From Hippopus hippopus (taxonomy: Eukaryota > Mollusca > Bivalvia > Cardiida > Cardiidae), in NCBI GenBank assembly GCA_946811185.2, contig OX328102.1:50197619-50261618 (forward strand): 64,000 bases of DNA, in the 5' to 3' direction. A program made the translations under genes and the position numbers. Numbering within the stretch: position 1 is the stretch's first letter; each line of letters begins with the position of its first letter. Shown here piece by piece: positions 1-10,061 of the stretch. Below the pieces are notes generated by a model. The model did not search any database and was not told the DNA's origin. It saw nothing but the letters and a program-made list of their open reading frames with translations.

Positions 1-1124
1 GTAGCTTTCTAATACGAGTTAAGTCATAGTACAGAAGTGGATGGTACAGATCCAAGATCAGACAGCGTGTTCTGTTTAGTCTGATGTCTATCTACACCAT
101 CCGCCAACGCTTTGAAAATCGCCATCTTGCCATCAGCAGAGTAAATCAGAACGAGCATAATGTAGATCTATATTACAAGCCATCTGTCTACAAGATGCCT
201 GTCGGCCTGTCGTGGGTACACAAATGTTTGCAGTAAAATTTGGATAAGGGGTATGACGTAACACGCAAATCATTCGAAGCGACTGAGTTGTAACGCACCT
301 GTTTAATTTACACACTTAAACTGGTCTGCAAGAAGAAACTTATATCTGGCTGCGGGTCGACCTCCAATCAATTCAAAGTGACCATGCAATAAGCCTATTT
401 CATGCACGATTTACATGTACACCAGCTGATATAGCCTTTTTGCATTTAGTAATATAGCTGTTTCAAGAACACGCCAGTCGTGTCACGTTTTGTGTAGTCA
501 GCATAAAAAAGTGCGGCTGTTTTCTAAAAATTAATCTAATTCCTTGCAGCCGAAATAAAAGGAATGCATTCGAAATGAATTACTGATAAATAAAGAAAAG
601 AAAGAACGAGGTTTAGTATTCATTTTTCATGTAGATTTATTTATTGCTTATGGAGGGACAACACACATGGTTATGGTTTTGGCGGCCTATGTAGATTAAG
701 ATTAGACTGTAGGCAGACTGTTTGGTCTGATTTTTGATCTAAATCCACACTTTTCGCTTTGGTGAGAAGTTTTTAACAAAAAAACCCTCAGTGTTGCAAT
801 TATTCTGGTCTAATTTCATGACTTAAAATTACCGCTGAGTTAATCAGCTCTCGAAGGATTCGTTTTCGTAACGATGAACATTGCTATGCAGAAATGAATA
901 TTATGCAGCCGATCATTATTGAAAACATATTCCAAAAAATTACCCGTCAAATATTTTGGGAAATTAACGTTACGGAATGTCCGAATATTTAGGAAAACTT
1001 GCTTTTGGAAGTGTTCAGAGAAAGAATTAAAAAATAAATTATTTTTGTAAATAATTAAACGTGTCCGAATTTTTAGGGCGTCCGAATACATTAGCGAATT
1101 GCAGTATTTTCTCTCTCTTTCTTG
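1..1124. other. Sequence without recognised features
   Basis: AT-rich DNA, presumably an intron upstream of exon A or sequence 5' of it. Short open frames here look random. I see no SINE, MITE or coding signal. Confidence 0.4.
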
Positions 1125-1263
1125 TCAGTGAAACTATCGAAACTATCGATATTTGAGGTAACTATCGGCGATAGTTATCGATTTTCAATGTAACAATCGA
1201 TGCAGTAGCATCGACACGCTCACCATCGCGATCCATCGATAGTCCGATGTATCGTTACACCCC
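1125..1263. mobile_element. Possible hAT-type transposon terminus
   Basis: A cluster of TATCGATA-like repeats and a local inverted repeat (ACTATCGGCGATAGT near 1161) leads to TGTATCGTTACACCCCTA at 1246-1263. Read on the other strand this is TAGGGGTGTAACGATACA, which resembles hAT-family termini of the CAGGGGTGTAACGATAC type. No matching opposite end was found, so it is probably a truncated copy. Confidence 0.35.
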
Positions 1264-1456
1264 TACAATCCAGTATCTTAACGATCCTGGGAAAGAATGC
1301 TTTTGAAAACATTGTGGGAAAAAGAGAAAATGCTATAAAACCAGCATTTTCTCCTTTTCTCACAATATTCTCTGCCCTATCAAAGACAAATTTCATCACT
1401 TTAGCCACATTTAGTTTGTTGCCTACAAATGCTTCCAATTTGGACAAAATTCTGAA
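1264..1456 (+). mobile_element. hp-MITE, no intact ends
   Basis: The hairpin arms at about 1304-1374 are intact (GAAAACATTGTGGGAAAAAG against CTCACAATATTCTC). The outer CCCTTTACC end is eroded. It abuts the possible hAT terminus. Confidence 0.7.
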
Positions 1457-1559
1457 TATTTGTCATTTGGTGAAGAGATACATGTAAGTCTGGCTTTGCA
1501 GCCCAAGGGGTAGTACTTTTATCCACTGTATAATGACTTTCTGCAACTTGCAGATGACT

Positions 1560-1720
1560 GCTTTTCGACACATGGTGAAAAAGAGAGAAAATTAATTTGA
1601 GTATTTTCTCATATTTTCGTGTTTTAACCGTTCTCATAACCAGCATTTTCTCCTTTTTCCACAATCTTTTTTTCCTTTTAAAAACAAATCCTATCATTTA
1701 AGCCACCTTTAACCCTTTCA
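1560..1720 (+). mobile_element. Degenerate composite hp-MITE
   Basis: Two partial hairpin halves lie head to tail: GAAAAAGAGAGAAAATTAA near 1577, then a second half with CCAGCATTTTCTCC near 1640. The right arm is cut off by the next copy. Confidence 0.5.
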
Positions 1721-1932
1721 AAAGCGACATTTTAGACTCTTCCAAATTGAGAGTATCTGCAGATAACAAATTTGAATGAGGCACAAATGAACTGAAACTC
1801 TTTGACAGGATAGAAAACATTGTGGGTAAAGTAGAAATGCTGGTTTCCAGCATTTTCTCCTTTTCACATAATGTTTTCAGAATCCTTCTTCCTCAGAGTC
1901 ATTCAAACAAGGCATTGCTTGGTAAATGGTGA
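1709..1932 (-). mobile_element. hp-MITE, near full length
   Basis: It starts TTAACCCTTTCAAAAGCGAC and ends GCTTGGTAAATGGTGAA. The hairpin is at about 1811-1885. The long arm is on the left, so orientation is minus. Confidence 0.75.
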
Positions 1933-2104
1933 ATTCATCATCCACAAATTTATGTGTTCTCAATGGACGAGTCTAAAAATATGTCAAAGAATTAAACAGT
2001 GTCCAAAATTGGAAAATAGTACATAATTCAGTGTACTTTCTAGGTTGCATCAGAGTCAGACTCTATGCAATGTATCTTGTATGGTAATTTTTGTCTGCTT
2101 GCAG

Positions 2105-2176
2105 GGTGAACAAAGAGACATTTTTACAGACGATTCATGGCGCGTGCAGATCCGTCTGAGAAATCAAGATGAAGAG
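2105..2176 (+). CDS. Host gene exon A (internal, 24 codons)
   Basis: This is the first exon of the unidentified host gene visible in the window. A pyrimidine-rich acceptor ending in TTGCAG precedes it and the donor GAG|GTATTT follows. It reads through in phase 0 as GEQRDIFTDDSWRVQIRLRN plus QDEE. Alternating hydrophobic and basic residues around SWRVQIRLR suggest a beta strand or an amphipathic helix. The 72-bp length keeps frame with the next exon, also phase 0. The gene must begin upstream, because no start codon or promoter is evident here. Function is not recognised. Confidence 0.6.
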
Positions 2177-2185
2177 GTATTTAGA

Positions 2186-2364
2186 CTTATTCAATTTGAA
2201 AGTATTTACAGACGTTAATTTACACATGTCTTAAAGTGATGGCATTTATTTTTGAAAGGATAGAAAACAGGAAAAAAAAGCTGGTTACTGGCGTTTTCCC
2301 ATAATGTTTTCAAAACCTGTATTTCTTTTGACCGTAATAACATTATTGTTTGCTGAAGGGTTGA
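2186..2364 (-). mobile_element. hp-MITE, 10 bp after exon A donor
   Basis: The hairpin is degraded (AAAAGCTGGTTACTGGCG) but the arms and the end TTTGCTGAAGGGTTGA remain. It lies immediately inside intron A. Confidence 0.65.
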
Positions 2365-2367
2365 CCT

Positions 2368-2580
2368 TTAAAGCTCTTTTCACTACTACAGTTTACTTGG
2401 TGGTCAGTGTAAATCAAGATTAGATTGCACAATGCATGCAGCCTGGTATTTGATCCATACTGTCTGCTTTGCTGAGACACTCTACACAGGAGCCACCTAG
2501 TCCTTGACATTGCAAATATTTGGGTCGTTTTCCTTAACCAAAAGTGTCAAATGGGTTAATTGGGCTCTCTAAGTTTAAGA
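2368..2580. repeat. TTAA-type MITE family 2 (AAAGTGCC family)
   Basis: It contains the family-2 palindrome: GTAAATCAAGATTAGATTGC pairing with a degraded GGTATTTGATCCATAC, then TGTCTGCTTTGCTGAGACAC. It follows the hp-MITE at 2186-2364 directly. Confidence 0.5.
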
Positions 2581-2775
2581 GTCTATTACATGTTTTATGA
2601 TTCTACATTATTTTTGAATTCACTTGGTTGGACTTGCATCAAAAGACCACCTGCTGTAAGTGACCACCATTTTTGCACCCCTTGAGTGATCTCTGAACAC
2701 AGGATTAGACAACATTGCATTTTTTAGCTAGGCCATGTTGTCGTATTTGACCATTCATTTTCTTCTGTCATGTAG

Positions 2776-2992
2776 GGTCCTGCTTGGCTCAGTGGTAAAG
2801 TGTAGGACATGTGACCTTGAGCCTCACTGGATCCACCGGGCTTTTTGCTGGATTGTCCTTGGGCAAGAAACTTCAGAGCCCTAGCCTAGTACTGGTGGAA
2901 ACCAGGAATTACATGAATATATGAGCTGTTGCTGTGATATGACTGAAATAATATTGAAAGCGACGTAAAACACTACATTCAATCAATTAATT
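2776..2992 (+). repeat. SINE-2 (tRNA-related), full length
   Basis: The head TGCTTGGCTCAGTGGTAAAG resembles a tRNA A box. The body includes CTTCAGAGCCCTAGCCTAGT and the tail is ATTCAATCAATTAATT. Four other long copies or inverted fragments occur at 22490, 53474-53880 and 54790. Confidence 0.8.
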
Positions 2993-3224
2993 CTTCTGTC
3001 ATGCCTTTTCAGTGTCCTTCCTCATACAGAATAAGACTGTAGGATATCCTCTCTGTAAAAAAATTCATTTATTTCTTGCTATTTACTGCACAAGATTTAG
3101 TAACATCAGAAGAACACTTGTAGGTGAAGGTCTGTTTCATTTTGGACTACCTGTATGCATCCTCATACAACACTGAAACATTAGAATATGAATATATAGC
3201 TGTTGAAAAATGGTGGCTTTATTT

Positions 3225-3525
3225 GTTTACATGGTGTTTAGTGCCATTTTCAGCACTATTTTGATTATACCACATTTGCCAGTGCACCTATTCATGATTT
3301 TCTTGATGGTTTTTTACTGGTGCTTTGCACTGTATTCATCCCTAGTCAATGGCTGCTTTCTCACATGATGATTGTCGAAACAATGATCAGTCTTGAGAGA
3401 GGAATGAATCCTTTAACAATTGCTATCAGCAATTCTGGGAAAGAAATTTGCCGATCTTGAGATCCAGACCTACAATTCCCTGGTTACAAGCCCTGTATGT
3501 TACTGACTGAGTTACTGAAATAAAC
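3225..3525 (-). repeat. SINE-1 (tRNA-derived), diverged
   Basis: Reverse copy of SINE-1. It shares GCTGCTTTCTCACATGATGA, CAATGATCAG and GAGAGAGGAATGAATCC with the other copies. The tRNA-like head is at the right end, near 3470-3525, and is eroded. Confidence 0.7.
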
Positions 3526-3650
3526 ACTTGGTGGCAAGTTTAGATTTTACTCTCAGAGGCTCTGTGTTCAAGTCCAGTGGTAAGGTTTTGTTTCTGTTTG
3601 GATCTGTCCACCCCTATTCAAGAGATAAGGTGGTTTTTTTTTGGTATTTC

Positions 3651-3840
3651 AATCCTTTACTCTTTACAAGATAACAAATCTTTAGACTTGTCCAAATTCA
3701 CTGCATTTGCATACAGATGGCATGTTAAATATGTTTTTTTTGAATGGGTAGAACCATTGTTGGAGAAGGAGAAAAGGATGGTTTGCAGCATTTTCTCTTT
3801 TTTCTACATTTTTTCCATAATTATTTTTTTCTTGGGGTCT
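3651..3840 (-). mobile_element. hp-MITE, degenerate
   Basis: The left arm reads AGACTTGTCCAAATTCACTG and the hairpin core GGAGAAAAGGATGGTTTGCA has lost symmetry. It is joined to the next copy at TTAA 3841. Confidence 0.65.
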
Positions 3841-4078
3841 TTAACCACTTACCCAACAATCCCAAGTTTTAAAGACCCTGGGGAAGAGGCTCTTGAAAAC
3901 ATTGTGGGAAAAGGAGAAAATGCTGGTAATGCTGTTTTCTGTCCTTTCAAATTAAACTTCATTATCTTGGCCATTTTTATAGGTCATCTGCAGATGTGTT
4001 TAATTTGGACAGGTTTAAAAAAATTAATTTTGTTGTTTGATAAAGACTTAAAACTAAGGTTGTTTGGTAAAGGGTTGA
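3841..4078 (+). mobile_element. hp-MITE, 17 bp before exon B
   Basis: It runs from TTAACCACTTACCCAACAAT to TTGTTTGGTAAAGGGTTGA. The right half of the hairpin has decayed. It ends just before the exon B acceptor, so this MITE supplies part of the branch-point and pyrimidine region. Confidence 0.75.
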
Positions 4079-4094
4079 ACACCTGTTATTTCAG

Positions 4095-4601
4095 ATCATA
4101 GAGACATCTGAGAAAGTTCTTGCTGAAAGATTAGCTGCTAAAGGCCAGAGAGTGACACGTGAAGACATTCAAATCTTGCTTGCAGAACATTTAAAGACAA
4201 TAGAGCGTATTCAACAAGTCAAAGATGCTGGTAAATTAGACACCAAGGAATCTGGATTTGTCTGTAACATAGGCAGAGGCTTTGTCAGTGACAGAAACAG
4301 TCCTGGGGAACATCTCAAAAGACCTGAAAGTGCCTCAAAACTTCGAAAGTTAAACAGTGGAAAAAAGGCTTCAAGTATTCTAAAATCATCTTTGCCTCCT
4401 ATTGACAAAAGTAAGGGAGGCAAATCTGAGTGCACAAAGTTGTCTCAAGATTTGGATAGTGTGCCAGGTAGAGAGAGAAGTGACTCTGTGGAAACTATTA
4501 CAGAGTCGCCAGAATCCTCGCCAAACTGCACGGCTAAAAATAGAAACAACTTTAACGAGTCTGGAATCGAGTCAGATCCTGATACAAATGATGCCATGCT
4601 G
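4095..4601 (+). CDS. Host gene exon B (169 codons)
   Basis: The acceptor TTATTTCAG precedes IIETSEKVLAERLAAKGQRV, and the donor CTG|GTAAAT follows SDPDTNDAML. Residues 1-50 look helical and charged (VLAERLAAKGQRVTREDIQI, then LLAEHLKTIERIQQVKDAG). The remaining 120 residues are Ser, Lys and Glu rich and probably disordered, with several basic-Ser stretches such as RKLNSGKKASSILKSS that could be phosphorylated. The open frame runs past the donor into repeat DNA (hp-MITE at 4699), but codon-like sequence stops at 4601. Phase 0 on both sides. I do not know the family. Confidence 0.8.
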
Positions 4602-4698
4602 GTAAATATTGGGCATGATTCTTTTATTTTCTTGTTATCTCTATACCAAAGGAGAGATTTAGGACTTGTACAAAGTGAAAGTAATTGCAGACCACATA

Positions 4699-4929
4699 TT
4701 AACTCTGTAATAAACAACAAACTTTTGGACTGGACCAAATTCAAAGCATTTGCAGACAACCAAATATATGTTTATAAAATGATGATTTCTGTCTTTGACA
4801 CGATAGAAAATATTGTGGGAAAAGGAGAAAATGCTGGTTACCAGCATTTTCTCCTTTTCCCACACAATCTTTTCGAAAGTCTTCTCTTTCAGGGTCATTA
4901 AAAGCCGGGATGGTGTGGTACAGGGCTAA
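4699..4929 (-). mobile_element. hp-MITE, full length
   Basis: TTAA at 4699-4702. The core GGAGAAAATGCTGGTTACCA and its complement form a long hairpin at about 4805-4875. The right end is GGTACAGGGCTAA. It begins 98 bp after the exon B donor. Confidence 0.85.
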
Positions 4930-4949
4930 ATGTAGTACAAGATCAATTG

Positions 4950-5062
4950 ATTTGTCTTTTTGCTAGGTAGAAAACAGTGTTGGAAAAGGAGAACATGCTG
5001 GTTGCCATAATTTTCTCCTTCTCCCACAATGTTTTCATAAGCGAGCTCTCTTATGGTCATTA
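4950..5062 (-). mobile_element. hp-MITE, half copy
   Basis: Only the hairpin and the short arm remain (GTAGAAAACAGTGTTGGAAA to TCTTATGGTCATTAA). Confidence 0.7.
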
Positions 5063-5289
5063 ACCTTATACCACACAATCCCAAGTTCTAATGATTCCAA
5101 ATTAGAAGACTTTTGAAAACATTGTAGACAAAGGAGAAAATGCTGGTAACCAGCATTTTCTCCTTTTCTCAAAAAGTTTTCTATCCTTTCCCCCAAGGAA
5201 TTTTAATTTTTGAGTCACATATAATTTTTTGTCTGCAAATGCTTTCAATTTGGACAAGTCTAAATCTGTGTTGTTTGGTATAGAGTTAA
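5060..5289 (+). mobile_element. hp-MITE, full length
   Basis: TTAA on both sides (5060-5063 and 5286-5289). The hairpin is at about 5110-5185. It shares its left TTAA with the half copy beside it. Confidence 0.85.
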
Positions 5290-5369
5290 ACACCACATTG
5301 TTTAGTAAAGGTTAAAACCTGAATAGACATGAAACATTTTTGCAAAAGACTTTGTATGTTTGTTTGGTT

Positions 5370-5640
5370 ATTTACACCATTTTCACTATTATATCAGTTT
5401 TATTGCTGCAGCCAGTGCATCTATCCATGCTTTCTTTGGACAGTACTTTGCACAACATTCTTTCTAAGCCACAGGCTGTTTTCTCATAATAAAACTGTCA
5501 AAACAATGCTTAGCAGTGAGAAAAAATGAATCTTCTTGCCATAACTATCAGTAATCATCGGAGTAAATTAGGTTAAACTGGGAATGGACCCACAAGTACT
5601 GTAAGTTACAGCTTTATCTACAAGGCCGGTCTGTGGCAAG
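5370..5640 (-). repeat. SINE-1, diverged
   Basis: It shares GCAGCCAGTGCATCTATCCA and the CAATGCTTAGCAGTGAGA region with other copies. The tRNA-like head lies near 5590-5640 and is poorly preserved. Confidence 0.7.
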
Positions 5641-5794
5641 GCAGAAATTGCATTTTACAGAGCCCACCCCTATAGCTCATGTATTGACATACAGGCTTTA
5701 AGAGCAAACAAGCAATTTCCTTTTTGATACCATGTTTTCAATGTGGTCTGCTGCAAAATGAGTCGTCTGCAATAGGTAATGATAACTACCAAAC

Positions 5795-5941
5795 CAAAAA
5801 TATCCAAATTGAAAGTATTAGCAGAAGAAAAAATATCAATCACACAAAACATGAAAATTTCTTTCAAAGGGTGGAAAACATTGTGAGAAAACAAGAAAAT
5901 GCAGACTTTAAGCAGTTTCTCCTTTTCCTACAATGTTTTAA
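5795..5941 (-). mobile_element. hp-MITE, truncated
   Basis: The hairpin half GGTGGAAAACATTGTGAGAA is followed by a degraded mirror. The short arm is missing, and the next copy starts at its edge. Confidence 0.65.
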
Positions 5942-6151
5942 CCCTTCACCAAACAATTGCGATCTTCAGAAAGAAGACCTGAAAACATCGTGGGAAAAGG
6001 AGAATATGCTGGTAACCAGCATTTTCTCCTTTTCTGACAATGTTTTCTACAATATGGAAGACAGCTTCCAAAATTTGAGCCACACTTGTTTTGTTTACAA
6101 ATACTTTAGGTTTGGACAAGTCTAGAATTTTGTTGTGTGGTAAACGGTTAA
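5938..6151 (+). mobile_element. hp-MITE, full length, with an extra end fragment to 6207
   Basis: TTAA at 5938 and 6148. The hairpin is at about 5980-6050. A second fragment, 6152-6207, carries another end (GTGTTTGGTGAAGGGTTAA), so two insertions share the TTAA at 6148. Confidence 0.8.
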
Positions 6152-6362
6152 AGAAAGCCTTTTTCATCAGGGTCATGAAGACACAGATAGTGTTTGGTGA
6201 AGGGTTAAAGGGCAAAAAAGAGATCCCATACTGTGAGTGCTACCGAGTTTTGTTTAAAGACATGTAAGGTCAGACTTCATGTTCTGTGCAATTTAATCTT
6301 GACTCTAAACTGTCTCAAGAGCAACATAAGTGAGCTTAGTTTCTTTATGTTTGCAGAGAAAT

Positions 6363-7555
6363 GTATAATTATACGCCCGTCAAAGACGGGCCATATTATG
6401 GGATCACCCATGGCGTCCGGGCGGGCGGGCGACGTCCAGTTTTTTGTCCGGAGCATAACTTTGTCATCTCCAGTCCGATTGACTTGAAACTTGGTATTTT
6501 TGTTTGTTGCAATAATACGGAGTGCAGTGCAAAAGAACCATAACTCTACCTTGTGCTGTCTTTGAGTTATTTCCCTTTGATCATCATTTTTATAGCATTT
6601 TCTGCTTGTCCGGAGCATAACTTTGTCATCTCCAGTCCGATTGACTTGAAACTTGGCATTTATGTTTGTTGCAATAATACGGAGTGCAGTGCGAAAGAAC
6701 TATAACTCTACCTTGTGCTGTCTTTGAGTTATTTCCCTTTGATCATCATTTTTACAGCATTTTCTGCTTGTCCAGAATATAACTTTGTCATCTCTAGTCT
6801 GAACATCTTCAAATTTGATATGCATGATTGTTGAAAATTTACGGAGTGCAGTGCACAAGAACCATAACTCTTCCTAGCACGAATTTTGAGTTATTCCCCC
6901 TTTGATCTTCCTTTTTATAGCATTTCTTGCTTGTCCGGAGCAAAACTTTATCATGTTAAGTAGGAATGACTTGAAATATGGTATGCTTACTTGTTGCAAT
7001 ATTTGGAAGTGCAGTGCACAAGAATTGTAACTCTACCTCGTGCTGTCTTTGAGTTATTTCCCTTTGATCATCATTTTTACAGCATTTAGTGCTTGTCCAG
7101 ATTATAACTTTGTCATCTCAAGTCAGAACGACTTCAAACATGGTATGCATGTTTGTTACAATATTACAGAGTACAGTGTGCAAGAACAATAACTCTCGGG
7201 CGGGCGGGCTGGCAGTTGTCCAGGAGGGCGGGTGGGCAGCGTCCAGTTCTTTGTCTGGAGCATAACTTTGTCCGGAATATAACTTTGTCATCTCTAGTCA
7301 GAGTGACTTCAAACGCATGTTTGTTGCAATATTACGGAGTACAGTGCGCAAGAACAACAACTCTACCTAGTGCGGATTTTGAGTAATTCCACTTTGATGT
7401 TCATTTTTACAGTATTTCTTGCTTGTCCGGAACGGAACTTAGTCACCTCGAGTCAGATTGACTTGAGACTTGGTAAACATGTTTGTTGCATTACCTGCCC
7501 TTTACGATTATTATACCCCCTCGACAACTGGCGGTGGGACAATTTGCCGCTCTTG
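6363..7555 (+). mobile_element. Helentron-like element type B
   Basis: The 5' end has a hairpin (GCCCGTCAAAGACGGGC at about 6375-6391). The middle holds about seven tandem units of roughly 161 bp, each with an AACTTTGTCATCTC motif. The 3' end is a short GC-rich stem (GCGG...CCGC) followed by CTCTTGT. This layout matches non-autonomous Helentrons (HINEs) as described in animals: 5' hairpin, internal tandem repeats, 3' stem before the terminus, no TSD. No Rep/helicase coding sequence is present. Related arrays are at 51026-52774 and 62505-63323. Confidence 0.7.
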
Positions 7556-7594
7556 TTTTTTAGTTTTTATCTGGTGTTTAACACCAGATAAAAA

Positions 7595-7792
7595 CAAACC
7601 CGAACAACCCTGATAAAGAAAGCTTTTGAAAACATTGTGGGTAAAAACGAAATGCTGGTAACCAGTACTTCCTTTTTTTCCCCCATGATATTTTCTATTA
7701 TGCAAAAGCCAATTCCCATCTTATGGGCTGCATTTAATTTGTTGGCAGCAAATTCTCTAAATTTGGGAAAATCTAGAATTTTGCCCTCTGGT
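7595..7792 (+). mobile_element. hp-MITE, partly decayed
   Basis: The left half of the hairpin is good (GAAAACATTGTGGGTAAAAA); the right half is substituted. The end is TTTTGCCCTCTGGTATAA. It lies between the type B element and exon C. Confidence 0.7.
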
Positions 7793-7939
7793 ATAATTTA
7801 CATCAAATAATCTATACAGGCCCACGTAAAGGACTAATAATCTATACAGGCCCATGTAAAGGACTTGAAATGTTCAATCCATTAATGGCACATGACACAA
7901 ATTTTTTGAATCCTTTATCTTTCTTTGCTTATTGTCTAG

Positions 7940-8098
7940 GATGAAGAAGAAGGACTGTATAATGAATTCCTTGAAGCCATACAAATTTTGTGGGACACAT
8001 TGACGTCTGTAGACCTTGCGGATCTGCTAAAGGAATATCGAAGACGGGAATCATATCTTCTGTTGTCATTGACTAACAGAGGTGAAACGGCAAAAGAG
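7940..8098 (+). CDS. Host gene exon C (53 codons)
   Basis: The acceptor is ATTGTCTAG and the donor GAG|GTAAGT is near consensus. The exon reads DEEEGLYNEFLEAIQILWDT, then LTSVDLADLLKEYRRRESYL, then LLSLTNRGETAKE. It is predicted to be almost entirely alpha-helical with regular leucines, so it is probably a folded helical domain or coiled-coil piece. The exon is too short to show on a length-filtered reading-frame map. It is phase 0 at both ends and joins exon B cleanly. An hp-MITE begins only about 28 bp beyond the donor. Confidence 0.8.
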
Positions 8099-8125
8099 GT
8101 AAGTTATGTTCTTGGAAAAGACCAA

Positions 8126-8410
8126 CAACCCTTTACCAAAACAGTTGCCAAATTGTAAGCCCTGAAATGTTTTCTACCTTTTCACGAAAATTGTTATAAC
8201 TGTGAGTCAAAAATCAAAATTTGTGTTTCGAAAGGTAGAAAACAACTTGGACAAAGAAGAAAAATGCTGGTAAGCAGCATTTACTACTTTTCCCACAATG
8301 TCTTCTTCCCTTTCAGAGAAAATTGACTTATTCAGCTACATCTAATTTGTCGTCTGCAACAGTTTTAAATTGGACAAGCCTTAAAATTTTGTTGTTTGGT
8401 GAAGAGTTAA
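8126..8410 (+). mobile_element. hp-MITE, 285 bp, 28 bp after exon C donor
   Basis: It runs from AACCCTTTACCAAAACAGTT to GTTTGGTGAAGAGTTAA. It has extra sequence before the hairpin (8230-8310), including a second copy of the TTTTCTACC arm piece. Closest MITE to a donor in the window. Confidence 0.75.
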
Positions 8411-8519
8411 ACCTTAATTAATTTCCATGATAAAACTGTCCATATTTTATACAAAGATGCTTCCAAAGTTTTCTGCTGCATATTTTCCTAACATTGATTA
8501 TTCCCATTCTAGAGACCCA

Positions 8520-8700
8520 GCAGAAGATGTTGTCTGAAAGCATGGCTGAATAGAGAGATAAATGCTCATAACCAGCATTTTCTCCATTTTATACAATGTT
8601 TTCCACCCTTTCTTGGATATGAACATTAATTTTGCCATATCTAATTTCTTGTTAGTGAATGCTTCCAATATGGAGTAGTCTTAAATTTTGTTGTCAGAGG
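8520..8700 (+). mobile_element. hp-MITE, truncated
   Basis: It contains CATAACCAGCATTTTCTCCA and the right arm to CTTAAATTTTGTTGTCAG. The left end is lost. Confidence 0.65.
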
Positions 8701-8910
8701 TAATAAGTCAGACTGGAATGGTCCAAATTCAAAACATTTGCAGATGACAGATGTGGCTCCTATCATTGGATTTGTTTCTGAAAAGATAGAAAACATTGTG
8801 GGAAAAGGAGAAAATGCTGGTTACCAGCATTTTCTCCTTTTTCCACAATTTTTTCAAAATGCCTCTTCCTCAGGGTCGTTAAAACTCGGGATTGTCTGGT
8901 AAAGGGTTAA
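8701..8910 (-). mobile_element. hp-MITE
   Basis: The hairpin is nearly perfect (about 8788-8862). The right end GTCTGGTAAAGGGTTAA is intact; the left end is fused to the previous copy. Confidence 0.8.
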
Positions 8911-8950
8911 GAAATCCTGGAAAACCTTGATATTGACTTCATTGTTCAAT

Positions 8951-9171
8951 CTCTTCAGACAACGAAATTGTAAACCAGTCCAAATTAAAAGCAGTCGCAG
9001 ATGACAGATCAACTGTCGCTCAAAAGATGATTTCTGTCTTTGAAATAGTAGGAAACTTTGCAGGAAAAGGAGAAAATGCTGGTTACCAGCATTTTCTCCT
9101 TTTCCTAAAATGTTTTTTGAAAAGCATTCTACAGTGTTGTCAAGACTTATGATTGTTTGGTAAAAGATTAA
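8951..9171 (-). mobile_element. hp-MITE
   Basis: The arms GACAACGAAATTGTAAACCA and TTGTTTGGTAAAAGATTAA flank the hairpin at about 9050-9120. The left TTAA is not clear. Confidence 0.8.
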
Positions 9172-9620
9172 AGGTAATTGTGGAGTTGTTTCTCAGACCT
9201 GATCAAATGACAAAGTTATGAGCGCTGTTTGACAGGTCATATAAAAGAGAACAATCTAGAATTTCCTGCCTGTTGGATTGGAACACAGTCAGGAACTGTA
9301 ACGCTTGAATCTTTGCAGTGATTGGCTGAAATTTAGATGGGTCCGATAGTGAAAATTTTATGCCTTGATCAATAAATTATAAAAGACAGAAAGTACATCT
9401 CCATATAAATTTTGGTCATGTGATCAAGATAGCCACACATTACTATACTGACCCACATTTTTTTTTTTTTAATAAGCCAGTAATGTCAATTTGGGGATAT
9501 AAAAAAAAAGAAGTGATATCTCCAATCTGCCTGTGCATGTCTTAACTGTGCATACAAGCCAATGGACAATTTTGGATTTCAAGATTTCCAGAACGCAATG
9601 TTGGACATGCTCATCTCTAC
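9172..9620. other. Sequence without recognised features
   Basis: Mostly unique AT-rich sequence with A/T tracts near 9460-9510. It may include an eroded upstream part of the Tc1-like fossil. Confidence 0.3.
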
Positions 9621-9623
9621 CAA

Positions 9624-9775
9624 ATACAGCCGGATACTCTTGTGCAGCTTCAATAGGCTCTGATACATGAGTGGTATAACCTACCCCTAAATGTCATACG
9701 CCAATACCTAAGATCCTTGCGTCGAAGATTCATGGCAGTAATAATGCTGCAGGAGAACACAATTGACCAATACTG
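9624..9775 (+). pseudogene. Tc1/IS630-like transposase C-terminal fossil
   Basis: In one frame the DNA reads QIQPDTLVQLQ, a stop (TAG at 9654), ALIHEWYNLPLNVIRQYLRS, then LRRRFMAVIMLQENTIDQY and a stop at 9774. The pattern TL-x-EL...EW-x-xIP...I-x-x-x-I-x-SM-RR-x-x-A matches the C-terminal tail of Tc1-like transposases, downstream of the catalytic DDE residues. The in-frame stop and the absence of a recognisable catalytic core make this a dead fragment. No TIRs were located. Confidence 0.5.
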
Positions 9776-10061
9776 ATACTATTGTTTTTGTTTTTTGAAG
9801 ACACCTCTCTAGTGCGCTTGGGCAAAGACTGACTGGCCTTACCAAGTTTTAAGGGAGAATGTAGTGCTGTCTTTTTCAGAAATGATCATTCTGTCTATTT
9901 TTGAAATTTTGTTTCAGTGGATGAAATAATAAATGAAAAATATACCGTCAAACCTAATTTTATGTTGGAAGTGAGGGTCAGTATATATTTATCAGAAACC
10001 ATGAAAATCTTCAAGAGAGCTGGATGGCTTGTGGAATTGAAATTTGGCTAGGAGTACATAC
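9776..10061. other. No recognised feature
   Basis: AT-rich intronic sequence just before a full hp-MITE. Confidence 0.3.

Noticed and set aside
3577..4151. Open frame ahead of exon B
   Set aside because: It runs through two hp-MITEs and reads through the acceptor; the coding signal begins only at 4095.
6454..7450. CRISPR-like or satellite array
   Set aside because: Units are 161 bp, diverged and bounded by Helentron-like ends, without short direct repeats and unique spacers.
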